Source: Polaromonas sp.
Lineage (GTDB): Bacteria; Pseudomonadota; Gammaproteobacteria; Burkholderiales; Burkholderiaceae_C
Assembly: GCA_023259235.1 (NCBI GenBank)
Contig: JAHFQQ010000192.1
Coordinates: 1-6,841, forward strand
Direction: 5' to 3'
DNA length: 6,841 nt
Part shown: piece after piece, positions 1 through 6,028 of the stretch
Layout of the letters: every line of letters begins with the position of its first letter
How positions within the stretch are numbered: position 1 is the first letter of the stretch
Position numbers and translations under genes: made by a program
Notes under the pieces: generated by a model
Told to the model about the DNA's origin: nothing
Databases searched by the model: none
Seen by the model: only the letters and a program-made list of their open reading frames with translations

Positions 1-932
1 TGATCGCCGGCGTCCTCGGAAGCGCCCGATATTTCTCGGCTGCCACGGACGACGAACCGGAAATCCGGGCGCTCGCCCGATTCCTCTACGAACGCATTGA
101 CTGGCCCTGGGCCACCGCGGACGGACCAGAGGTGCGGATGGGATGGAAGCCCGGTGGCGGTTTTCTGAGCTACGGCTGGGAGGGATACAGCGAAGCCATG
201 GTGCTCTATGTGCTTGGACTGGGTTCGCCCACGCATCCGCTGGCCACAGAGAGCTTCGAGGCGTGGAACGCAAGCTATCAGTGGGAAAACCTCTACGACA
301 TCGATTTCCTGTTCGCGGCACCACTGTTCACCCACCAGCTCTCGCACATCTGGATCGACTTTCGCGGCATCCAGGATGAGTTCATGCGGGAAAAGCGCTC
401 CGATTACTTTGAAAACAGCCGCCGGGCGACCGCCGTGCAGCAGCAGTACGCCCTGCGCAACCCAATGGGATTCAAGGGCTACGATGAAAACTGCTGGGGC
501 ATCACCGCCGGCCTCGGCCCGGGCTTTGCGAAGCAGCGGGCGCAAGACGGCACCGAGCGACAGTTTTACGGCTACGCGGCTCGCGGGGTTCCCTTCGGAC
601 CTGATGATGGCACCCTGGCACCCTGGGCGGTTGCTGCATCCCTGCCGTTCGCACCGGAAATCGTCTTGCCAGCACTCCTGCGCGTTCAGGCCGCCTATCC
701 GGAAATCCTCGACAAGGATGGACTCCTGACCAGCTTCAACCCCAGCTTCGACACAGGTGACGGGACACACAAGGGTTGGTTCTCCCCGGAGCACCTAGGA
801 CTGGACCAGGCGCCCGTCGCCCTGATGATCGAGAACTACCGCTCGGGCTTGCTCTGGCGTCTGATGCGCGAGTGCCCTGCCATCGTGACCGGCCTGCGCC
901 GGGCCGGATTCCGAAAGGGATGGTTAAGATGA
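1..932 (+). CDS. Glycoamylase-like domain protein (COG5368 / PF10091 type), 5'-truncated by window edge
   Basis: The reading frame is open from base 3 to the TGA at 930-932, giving 309 visible residues of the C-terminal part; the start lies outside the window. Family proteins are usually about 440-480 residues, so roughly a third is missing. Recognisable family segments in order are MGWKPGGGFLSYGWEGYSEA, LYVLGLGSPTHPL, PLFTHQLSHIWIDFRGIQDE, YFENSRRATAVQQQYALRNP, GFKGYDENCWGITA, YAARGVPFGPDDGTLAPWAV, SLPFAPEIVLPAL and the C-terminal MIENYRSGLLWRLMRECP. The family is an (alpha/alpha)6-barrel, glucoamylase-like group; the same domain occurs inside cyclic beta-1,2-glucan synthases. The likely role is glycoside hydrolysis of a glucan or oligosaccharide, but the exact substrate and the location in the cell cannot be read here because the N-terminus is absent. 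It overlaps the next gene by four bases. The frame is intact and no decay is visible. Family call sure; substrate unknown. Confidence 0.93.
   Translation, partial: IAGVLGSARYFSAATDDEPEIRALARFLYERIDWPWATADGPEVRMGWKPGGGFLSYGWEGYSEAMVLYVLGLGSPTHPLATESFEAWNASYQWENLYDIDFLFAAPLFTHQLSHIWIDFRGIQDEFMREKRSDYFENSRRATAVQQQYALRNPMGFKGYDENCWGITAGLGPGFAKQRAQDGTERQFYGYAARGVPFGPDDGTLAPWAVAASLPFAPEIVLPALLRVQAAYPEILDKDGLLTSFNPSFDTGDGTHKGWFSPEHLGLDQAPVALMIENYRSGLLWRLMRECPAIVTGLRRAGFRKGWLR
914..920 (+). promoter_or_regulatory. Shine-Dalgarno site for the FAD oxidoreductase (fixes its start)
   Basis: The purine-rich AAAGGGA lies eight bases before the ATG at 929 and inside the end of the glycoamylase gene. Together with the ATGA overlap (stop 930-932, start 929-931) it supports 929 as the true start and suggests translational coupling. 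The same frame is open upstream to a GTG at 776, but that extension only overlaps the glycoamylase coding sequence and has no family resemblance. Confidence 0.7.
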
Positions 933-2479
933 AGAAACCGATGCACCAGGCCGGGCGCAGCAAATCACGTTCCGCGCTGCTGCCCAACGACGCCAGCGAT
1001 ACCGAGCTGCTGGCCAATGTCTGCCCGCCGGACTGGATCAACCCGCAGCCTGCGTCCAGCTACAACCTTGTCGTCGTCGGTGCCGGCACTGCCGGGCTCG
1101 TCACCGCAGCCGGTGCCGCAGCCCTCGGCGCCAGGGTGGCGCTGGTGGAAAAAAACCTGCTGGGCGGTGATTGCCTCAACGTGGGCTGCGTGCCTTCCAA
1201 GTCGATTTTGCGCAGCGCGCGGTTCTACACCGATCTTCAACAGGCAGCCAGGTACGCCGGGAGTTCGCCGGTGCCCCCGGATCTGGATTTTGCAGCGGTT
1301 ATGGAGCGCATGCGCCGCCTGCGCGCGCGCATCAGCCGCCACGATTCGGTACGGCGCTTCACGGCCCTTGGCGTTGATGTGTTTCTGGGCGACGCGGCGT
1401 TCACCGATCACCGCACGGTCGAGGTTGCCGGTGCCACGCTCAGGTTCCGGAAGGCCGTCATCGCCACCGGCTCCCGCCCCGCCCGCCCTTCCATCGAGGG
1501 TCTGGAAGCGAGCGACTATCTGACCAACGAAACGGTCTTCAACCTCACCGAACGCCCCGGGCGGCTACTGGTGATCGGCGGCGGCGCCCTCGGCTGCGAA
1601 CTGGCTCAGGCCTTCGCGCGCCTGGGCTGCAAGGTGACCATCGCCAACCGGGAGCGCTACTTCCTCCCCGGCGAGGAGCGCGATGCCGCGGAGATACTGG
1701 CCAACGCGCTGCGCCGGGACGGCATCGAAGTGCAGCTAAACACAAAGGTGAGAAGCGTCACCCTGGAGAACGGCGAAAAGCGCGTGCGCCTGGTCAACGA
1801 CCACCAGGAAACGACGGTAACGGTGGACCAGATTTTGGCCGGCGTTGGGCGACTGCCCAATGTCAGGGGACTGAACCTCGAAGCGGCCGGTGTTGCGTAC
1901 GACCCGGAGCATGGCGTGCATGTCAATGACTTCATGCAAACCCGAAACCAGCACATCTACGCCGCTGGCGACGTGGCTCTGGCGCGCAAGTTCACCCACA
2001 TGGCTGACGCAACGGCACGCATCGTGATCCAGAACGCACTGTTCTGGGGTCGCAAAAGGCTCAGTGCCCTGACAATTCCGTGGTGTACTTACACCGACCC
2101 GGAGATCGCCCACGTCGGCATTTACGTCAAGGACGCGCGGGCGCAGGGGTTCCCCCTCAAGACCTTCACCGTGCCGATGAGTGATGTGGATCGCGCGGTT
2201 CTTGATGGCGAGGACGAGGGGTTTGTCAAGATTCATGTGCGCGAGGCCAGCGACACCATCCTGGGTGCGACCATCGTCGCACGGCACGCGGGCGAGATGA
2301 TCAACGAAATCTCACTGGCCATGGTCGCCGGGATCGGCCTGAAGACCGTTTCCCAAGTGATCCATTCCTATCCGACGCAGGCCGAAGCGCTCCGCAAGGC
2401 CGGAGATGCCTACAACCGTACGCGCCTGAGCCCGTTTCTCAGGGCACTCAGCCACCGCTGGCTGGCCTGGTCGAGATAA
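929..2479 (+). CDS. MerA-like FAD-dependent pyridine nucleotide-disulfide oxidoreductase, lacking mercury-binding features
   Basis: A 516-residue class I flavoprotein disulfide reductase. An FAD Rossmann motif GAGTAG is at residues 51-56, the redox-active pair Cys82 and Cys87 sits in GGDCLNVGCVPSK (79-91), a second Rossmann motif GGGALG for NAD(P)H is at 217-222, and the FAD-binding YAAGDVA is at 344-350. The dimerisation domain follows. At the place of the catalytic His-x-x-x-x-Glu of glutathione reductase there is Tyr481-Pro-Thr-Gln-Ala-Glu486, a Tyr substitution also known from mercuric reductases. It lacks the N-terminal GMTCxxC metal-binding domain and the C-terminal vicinal Cys pair of true MerA (it ends WLAWSR), so mercury reduction is unlikely although databases often call such proteins mercuric reductase. 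The probable reaction is NAD(P)H-dependent reduction of an unknown disulfide or other acceptor in the cytoplasm. The first ~45 residues form a polar extension before the FAD domain. It is coupled to the glycoamylase gene. Fold sure, substrate unknown. Confidence 0.93.
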   Translation: MKKPMHQAGRSKSRSALLPNDASDTELLANVCPPDWINPQPASSYNLVVVGAGTAGLVTAAGAAALGARVALVEKNLLGGDCLNVGCVPSKSILRSARFYTDLQQAARYAGSSPVPPDLDFAAVMERMRRLRARISRHDSVRRFTALGVDVFLGDAAFTDHRTVEVAGATLRFRKAVIATGSRPARPSIEGLEASDYLTNETVFNLTERPGRLLVIGGGALGCELAQAFARLGCKVTIANRERYFLPGEERDAAEILANALRRDGIEVQLNTKVRSVTLENGEKRVRLVNDHQETTVTVDQILAGVGRLPNVRGLNLEAAGVAYDPEHGVHVNDFMQTRNQHIYAAGDVALARKFTHMADATARIVIQNALFWGRKRLSALTIPWCTYTDPEIAHVGIYVKDARAQGFPLKTFTVPMSDVDRAVLDGEDEGFVKIHVREASDTILGATIVARHAGEMINEISLAMVAGIGLKTVSQVIHSYPTQAEALRKAGDAYNRTRLSPFLRALSHRWLAWSR

Positions 2480-2511
2480 GCCGCCAGGCGGCGATCCAAC
2501 TGGAGCACATC

Positions 2512-2661
2512 ATGAACCTGATACAGCCCGGCCATGCCGGTACCGCAGAAGGCGGTTACCCGGCATTTCGGCTTCGAGCCGACCTTGTCATGACTGCGGC
2601 CACGGCGCAAATTGTGCTTCATTCAACAAAGCTGGCTGGCAGCACAGGAGATAGACGATGA
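2512..2661 (+). CDS. Possible small ORF (49 aa) filling the gap before pgm; doubtful
   Basis: An ATG at 2512 has GGAG six bases upstream (2502-2505) and opens 49 codons that end in a TGA at 2659-2661, so it overlaps the pgm start as ATGA. The arrangement, with a ribosome-binding site at one end and a coupled junction at the other, is what a leader ORF or small operon gene would show. Against it, only about half of its third positions are G or C, clearly fewer than in the flanking genes, and the product (it begins MNLIQPGHAG) has no membrane segment, motif or family I recognise. An imperfect hairpin occupies its first third. pgm has its own good ribosome-binding site. I list it because nothing else explains the spacing, and I think chance is more likely than a conserved protein. 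Confidence 0.2.
   Translation: MNLIQPGHAGTAEGGYPAFRLRADLVMTAATAQIVLHSTKLAGSTGDRR
2534..2566. repeat. Imperfect 13-bp inverted repeat between oxidoreductase and pgm
   Basis: The arms are 2534-2546 (ATGCCGGTACCGC) and 2552-2566. They pair over 13 base pairs with two single-base bulges on the right arm (T2556 or T2557, and one C in 2559-2561) around a 5-base loop. No T-run follows, so it is not an intrinsic terminator. It could be an mRNA stability or processing element separating the upstream pair from pgm, or an insertion of a small palindromic repeat. Confidence 0.5.
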
Positions 2662-4337
2662 GTTCATCAAATAATACGACCCAGAAAGTCAGTCCGCTGG
2701 CTGGAAAACCGGCGCCACCGGAGCTGCTGGTGAATGTTGCCAGACTCGTCACAGCCTATTACAGCGAAGCCCCCGATCCCGTAAATCCGCTGCAACAAGT
2801 GATGTTCGGCACTTCGGGTCATCGTGGTACGGCCTTCGACAAAACCTTCAATGAAGCACATGTGCTGGCCATCAGCCAGGCGATTTGCCTGTATCGCAAG
2901 CAGCACGGCATCGACGGCCCGCTGTTCATCGGCATCGACACCCATGCGCTGTCGGAGCCGGCGTTTGCCAGCGCGCTGGAAGTGCTGGCGGCCAATGGTG
3001 TCGAGGTGATGATGGCAGCAGGCGGCGGCTACACGCCGACACCCGCTGTATCCCATGCGATTCTTGCCTGTAACCGCGGGCGAACAACGGGTCTGGCCGA
3101 CGGCATTGTCATCACGCCATCGCACAATCCGCCGGAAGATGGCGGCTTCAAATACAACCCGCCGAACGGCGGGCCGGCCGACACCGGCGTTACCGGCTGG
3201 ATCGAGAAACAGGCAAACGAATTGCTGCTGAATGGCCTGAAAGGCGTGCTGCGAATGCCCTATGAAAAGGCGCTCCACGCCTCCACTACCCACCGGCACG
3301 ATTTTTTGAATGCCTACGTCAACGACCTGGGCGGCGTAATTGACATGGATGCAATCGCCGGCGCGCGCATCCGCATGGCTGTCGATCCACTTGGCGGCGC
3401 CGGGGTTCACTACTGGCCGGCGATTGCCGATCGCTACCGGCTTGACCTGAGTGTCGTTAATCCGGCGGTGGACGCAACCTTCCGTTTCATGACGATCGAC
3501 TGGGATGGCCGGATCCGCATGGACCCGTCTTCGCCCTACGCCATGCGGAGCCTGATTGACCTGAAGGAGCGTTTCGACATTGCCTTCGCCTGTGACACCG
3601 ACCATGACCGGCACGGCATTGTGACGCACAGCGCGGGCCTGTTGCCGCCAAATCATTACTTGTCGGTGGCTATCGACTATCTGTTCCAGCACCGGCCCGG
3701 GTGGCGCAAGAGCGCCGCGATCGGAAAAACCGTCGTAAGCAGCCAGATGATCGATCGGGTGGCGGCCAGACTGGGGCGCAAGTTGATTGAAGTGCCGGTC
3801 GGCTTCAAATGGTTTGCTGCCGGCCTGCTCGATGGCTCGCTGGGCTTTGCGGGCGAAGAGAGTGCCGGTGCGTCTTTTCTGCGGCAGGACGGCAGCGTCT
3901 GGACCACCGACAAGGACGGCATCGTTCCGGCCCTGCTGTCGGCGGAGATCACCGCGCGCATGGGTCGTGATCCGGGCGAGCTTTACAACGGCCTGGCGCA
4001 GGAGTTCGGATCGCCCTGCGCTGACCGCGTCCAGGCCGCCGCAACACCAGCGCAGAAGGAAAAGCTGTCGGGATTCTCGCCCCGGCAAGTGACCTCGACA
4101 AGCCTGGCAGGCGAAGCGATTCAGGCCGTCCTCACCCGCGCGCCGGGCAATGACGCGGCCATCGGCGGGCTGAAGGTGGTCACCGAACACGGCTGGTTTG
4201 CCGCCCGGCCGTCGGGCACCGAGGACATCTACAAGATTTATGCCGAGAGCTTTCTCGGGGAAGAGCATTTGCACCGCCTGCTGACAGAGGCGCAGGGCCT
4301 CGTTGATCAGGTGCTTGCCACAGGTGACAAGGAATAA
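2658..4337 (+). CDS. pgm: Phosphoglucomutase, alpha-D-glucose phosphate-specific
   Basis: A 559-residue enzyme, close to the ~546 residues of E. coli Pgm. It interconverts glucose-1-phosphate and glucose-6-phosphate in the cytoplasm, linking glycogen/glucan and UDP-glucose metabolism to glycolysis. The family motifs are complete: MFGTSGHRG (49-57), the phosphoserine loop ITPSHNP with Ser155, the adjacent GGFKYNPPNGGPADT, the Mg2+ loop Asp313-x-Asp315-x-Asp317-Arg318 (DTDHDRHG), the sugar-specificity loop GEESAGASF (399-407) and the phosphate-binding RPSGTEDIYK (517-526). The ATG at 2658 is chosen because AGGAG at 2646-2650 lies seven bases upstream. It follows the oxidoreductase gene at 178 bp on the same strand, and its stop faces a convergent gene 125 bp away. 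Its co-location with a glycoamylase-like gene fits use of released glucose or glucose-1-P. The frame is intact and every key residue is present. No clear promoter of its own is seen in the gap. Confidence 0.97.
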   Translation: MSSSNNTTQKVSPLAGKPAPPELLVNVARLVTAYYSEAPDPVNPLQQVMFGTSGHRGTAFDKTFNEAHVLAISQAICLYRKQHGIDGPLFIGIDTHALSEPAFASALEVLAANGVEVMMAAGGGYTPTPAVSHAILACNRGRTTGLADGIVITPSHNPPEDGGFKYNPPNGGPADTGVTGWIEKQANELLLNGLKGVLRMPYEKALHASTTHRHDFLNAYVNDLGGVIDMDAIAGARIRMAVDPLGGAGVHYWPAIADRYRLDLSVVNPAVDATFRFMTIDWDGRIRMDPSSPYAMRSLIDLKERFDIAFACDTDHDRHGIVTHSAGLLPPNHYLSVAIDYLFQHRPGWRKSAAIGKTVVSSQMIDRVAARLGRKLIEVPVGFKWFAAGLLDGSLGFAGEESAGASFLRQDGSVWTTDKDGIVPALLSAEITARMGRDPGELYNGLAQEFGSPCADRVQAAATPAQKEKLSGFSPRQVTSTSLAGEAIQAVLTRAPGNDAAIGGLKVVTEHGWFAARPSGTEDIYKIYAESFLGEEHLHRLLTEAQGLVDQVLATGDKE

Positions 4338-4357
4338 AGGACGAATTCATCAGGGTC

Positions 4358-4422
4358 ATGCTATTAATACAATAGCTATCTGCACCTATGCCATAAGGGC
4401 TAGAGACCTAAAATACTAATAA
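4358..4422. repeat. AT-rich intergenic element with inverted repeat, Comamonadaceae-type
   Basis: This is a sharp AT-rich island between two convergent GC-rich genes. It begins with a perfect inverted repeat, GCTATT (4360-4365) and AATAGC (4371-4376), around AATAC, and continues into CCATAAGGGCTAGAG (4391-4405) and an A/T-rich end. From memory, close variants (TAATAGC..., CATAAGGGCTAGAGGCC...) are scattered between genes in Acidovorax, Rhodoferax and Polaromonas genomes; I cannot verify this here. Its place at the 3' ends of pgm and the exporter gene suggests a role in transcript ends for both directions, but it lacks the GC-rich stem plus U-tract of a standard intrinsic terminator. Confidence 0.55.
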
Positions 4423-4462
4423 CATAAGTGTCCCGCCAGGGTGCCGTCTGACTTTGTCACGG

Positions 4463-5305
4463 CTATTTCGCCCGCGTGCCCAGCGCCGCGGCTCCGATGA
4501 TCATCACGGCCGCCAGCACCACGCTCCAGCTCCAGGCGCGGCCGCCGACCAGCATCAGCAGGGCGGTAGAGCCCAGCGGTGTGAGGTAACTCAGGATTCC
4601 AATCTGTCTGGCGTCGCCCAGCTTGAGCGCCTTGTCCCAAAGAAAAAACGCGCCGCCCAGCGGGCCCAGCCCCATCACCGCCAGCAGTAGCCAGTCGCGG
4701 CCTGTGATCGCCACGGCCGGCTCCAGCGCCCAGTGGCACAGCAGCGCCAGCACGCCAGACACCAGGCCGAAGAGCCCAACGGCGGCCGTCGGAAAGGGCG
4801 CGACGCGTTTTGTCAGCAGCGAATAGCTGGCCCAGATAAACGCAGAGCCCAGCGCTGCGAGGTAGCCCCAGGTCAAGCCGCCTGCGCCCATGGCGCCCTG
4901 ACCGGCCCCCAGAATGGCAATCACCGCGCCGGCAAACCCCAGCAGCGCCGCGGCCACATGCGCGCCATGCAGTTGCATACCCGTCAGAAATAGCGGTGCC
5001 AGCACCACCATCAACAGTGGCCACAGATAGTTGACCAGGTTGGCCTCCACCGGTGGCGCGTGGCGCAGGGCCAGGAAGAGCAGGAAGTGGAAGCCGAACA
5101 GCCCGTAAACGCCCACCGCGAGGGTGCTCAGCGGTATTTTCCAGGCTCGTTGGTCTTTCAGAATAAACGGCAGCGCCAGCATGCTGCCTATAAGCAGCGA
5201 AATGCCGGTGAGCAGAAAAGGCGGAATATGTTTAAGCAATACCCCGAGAGAGGCAACCGTGGCCCACAGCGCAATGGTGCCGAGCGCGTACAAATGGGCG
5301 GTCAT
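4463..5305 (-). CDS. EamA/DMT-family transporter, YddG-like exporter
   Basis: A 280-residue, very hydrophobic inner-membrane protein with about ten predicted transmembrane segments (roughly 5-22, 31-49, 60-80, 84-107, 116-134, 144-164, 171-192, 205-223, 234-254, 259-276), the usual 10-TM layout of two EamA repeats. ANLVNYLWPLLMVVLAPL (88-105) resembles the corresponding segment of YddG, the aromatic amino acid exporter, and the second half has IWASYSLLTKR and the family-like GDARQIGILSYLTPL. A metabolite, possibly amino-acid, exporter is likely; the substrate is not determined. The ATG at 5305 is chosen because the first membrane segment begins four residues later. An in-frame ATG at 5371 would add 22 polar residues with several Arg. 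Neither has a clear Shine-Dalgarno site. It lies 67 bp downstream of a minus-strand antitoxin gene, so both may share a promoter, and it converges on pgm. Confidence 0.9.
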   Translation of the reverse strand: MTAHLYALGTIALWATVASLGVLLKHIPPFLLTGISLLIGSMLALPFILKDQRAWKIPLSTLAVGVYGLFGFHFLLFLALRHAPPVEANLVNYLWPLLMVVLAPLFLTGMQLHGAHVAAALLGFAGAVIAILGAGQGAMGAGGLTWGYLAALGSAFIWASYSLLTKRVAPFPTAAVGLFGLVSGVLALLCHWALEPAVAITGRDWLLLAVMGLGPLGGAFFLWDKALKLGDARQIGILSYLTPLGSTALLMLVGGRAWSWSVVLAAVMIIGAAALGTRAK

Positions 5306-5372
5306 GCCAGCCGCTTGGCGCTGCCGCCGTGGCGCAATGGTGCGCGCCAGCGCGTCATGGGTGGAACGCATG

Positions 5373-5555
5373 TCAGGCAAGGCGCCGCAGTTCACCCGGT
5401 TGCTGCGCCAAGCGAGCCACGGATTGCGCTGACTCCGGAGACATGACGACTGCAACGGTTTGGTGATGGCGCTCCATGGCGACCGGGCTCTGCGCCAGTT
5501 GGCCGATGGGAACGCCAAAATTCTGCTTCGCCCGGGAGGCTGCGAGGGTGAACAT
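5373..5555 (-). CDS. Phd/YefM-family antitoxin, short and without a visible toxin
   Basis: A 60-residue protein whose first 41 residues match the DNA-binding half of Phd/YefM antitoxins: T3, A5 and A6, then the hallmark AKQNFG at 9-14, a spacer with LAQSPVAMERH (20-30), and VAVVMSPE (34-41), ending the beta-strand part. In the family this half dimerises and binds the operator of its own operon, while the C-terminal part binds a RelE-, Doc- or PIN-type toxin. Here only 19 residues follow SPE, where 75-90 residues in total is usual, so the toxin-binding tail is short or lost. The next gene downstream is an exporter, not a toxin, and no toxin lies on either side. It may be a solitary regulator, a remnant, or an autorepressor now controlling the exporter. 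The same DNA is read in another frame as an N-terminal extension of the exporter ORF, which I consider spurious. Confidence 0.72.
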   Translation of the reverse strand: MFTLAASRAKQNFGVPIGQLAQSPVAMERHHQTVAVVMSPESAQSVARLAQQPGELRRLA

Positions 5556-5561
5556 GAACCT

Positions 5562-5590
5562 ATTTTAGACAGGGTACATGTCCTGGACAA
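5562..5590 (-). promoter_or_regulatory. Sigma70-like promoter for the antitoxin (and probably the exporter)
   Basis: Read on the minus strand, TTGTCC (5590-5585) and TAAAAT (5567-5562) are separated by exactly 17 bases. The -10 box matches TATAAT at five of six positions and the -35 box matches TTGACA at four of six. The -10 box ends only six bases before the antitoxin ATG at 5555, so the expected transcription start falls at or next to the start codon and the mRNA could be leaderless. This is a prediction from spacing and consensus only. Confidence 0.5.
5579..5589. promoter_or_regulatory. Candidate operator palindrome over the -35 box
   Basis: TGTCC-T-GGACA is a perfect 5-bp inverted repeat with a one-base centre. 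It overlaps the predicted -35 box of the antitoxin promoter. Next to it the minus strand reads ATGTACC, one base from the TGTACA core that YefM-type antitoxins are known to bind. The position suits autorepression by the antitoxin, but a short palindrome can also arise by chance. Confidence 0.35.
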
Positions 5591-5886
5591 AAATTTAGCG
5601 GGATGCCGATCGCCCACGGTGACGGTGAACGGCGCGGATTTGCGCTACCAATTTCACCACTCACCTGGTTTGCGTCTGGCGGTATTGAAGTTTGATTTTC
5701 AATCTTCGAACAGGTGGAGTCATTCGATACGGCGTTGTCAGCTACCGCCCCGGACTGGCACCGGACGGTCGACTCTCGGGACTGCTTGCTCCATACCAGA
5801 CATTGGCGTTCCCCCTTTTGACGGTACGATGGCCGCCACACCCAACCGACCATAGTGAGATGCCCCATGCAGAATCGCCTTACGCG

Positions 5887-5902
5887 AGCCGACATCCCGG
5901 CT
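5887..5902. repeat. 5-bp inverted repeat, first of three hairpins
   Basis: AGCCG (5887-5891) and CGGCT (5898-5902) pair perfectly around the 6-base loop ACATCC. On its own it is short enough to be chance; it matters because two stronger repeats follow within 90 bases. Confidence 0.3.
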
Positions 5903-5931
5903 GTGCACCGCGCCACCGAACCAACCCACGG

Positions 5932-5954
5932 TTCCCGCCAACGAACGGCGGGAA
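5932..5954. repeat. 8-bp perfect inverted repeat, second hairpin
   Basis: TTCCCGCC (5932-5939) and GGCGGGAA (5947-5954) are perfectly complementary around the 7-base loop AACGAAC, and can be extended outward by a G-T and a G-C pair. The stem is GC-rich, but no T-run follows on either strand, so it is not a typical intrinsic terminator. Confidence 0.65.
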
Positions 5955-5961
5955 TCCAAAG

Positions 5962-5989
5962 CGCAACGTTCAGACCTCAAAACGTTGCG
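5962..5989. repeat. 9-bp perfect inverted repeat, third hairpin
   Basis: CGCAACGTT (5962-5970) and AACGTTGCG (5981-5989) are perfectly complementary around a 10-base loop. The element begins seven bases after the second hairpin and ends 39 bases before the ATG at 6029. Each arm contains the palindrome AACGTT, so the pair could also be a double protein-binding site. Confidence 0.65.
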
Positions 5990-6028
5990 TAGCAAGAGCT
6001 GATCGACCTGAGCAGTGCCGCGTAAGCC

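Larger units (their letters stand above)
5591..6028. other. Gene-poor 438-bp stretch with three inverted repeats
   Basis: No reading frame here looks like a real protein. The open frames on both strands (for example minus 5560-5916 and plus 5692-6078) are rich in Arg, Ser, Pro and Cys with no motif, and they overlap one another. Three perfect inverted repeats are packed into 5887-5989 (listed separately). The DNA just upstream of the 6029 gene has no Shine-Dalgarno site and no clear promoter. The whole stretch resembles decayed or structured non-coding DNA; I cannot name a family. Confidence 0.5.

Noticed and set aside
776..928. N-terminal 51-residue extension of the FAD oxidoreductase frame from a GTG at 776
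   Set aside because: It is wholly inside the glycoamylase coding sequence, is Arg/Pro-rich and unlike the family; the ATG at 929 has a ribosome-binding site and an ATGA junction.
2534..2566. Intrinsic terminator after the oxidoreductase gene
   Set aside because: The stem has two bulges and no T-run follows on either strand.
2667..4274. 535-codon open frame antisense to pgm
   Set aside because: Long antisense frames are expected opposite GC-rich coding DNA; the translation has no motif, while pgm on the other strand is complete.
4338..4462. Bidirectional intrinsic terminator between pgm and the exporter
   Set aside because: The only clear inverted repeat (GCTATT/AATAGC) is AT-rich and short and lacks a following U-tract, so I record it as a repeat only.
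5306..5617. 104-residue N-terminal extension of the exporter ORF up to 5617
   Set aside because: It overlaps the antitoxin in another frame, is low in hydrophobic character and has no counterpart in EamA proteins.
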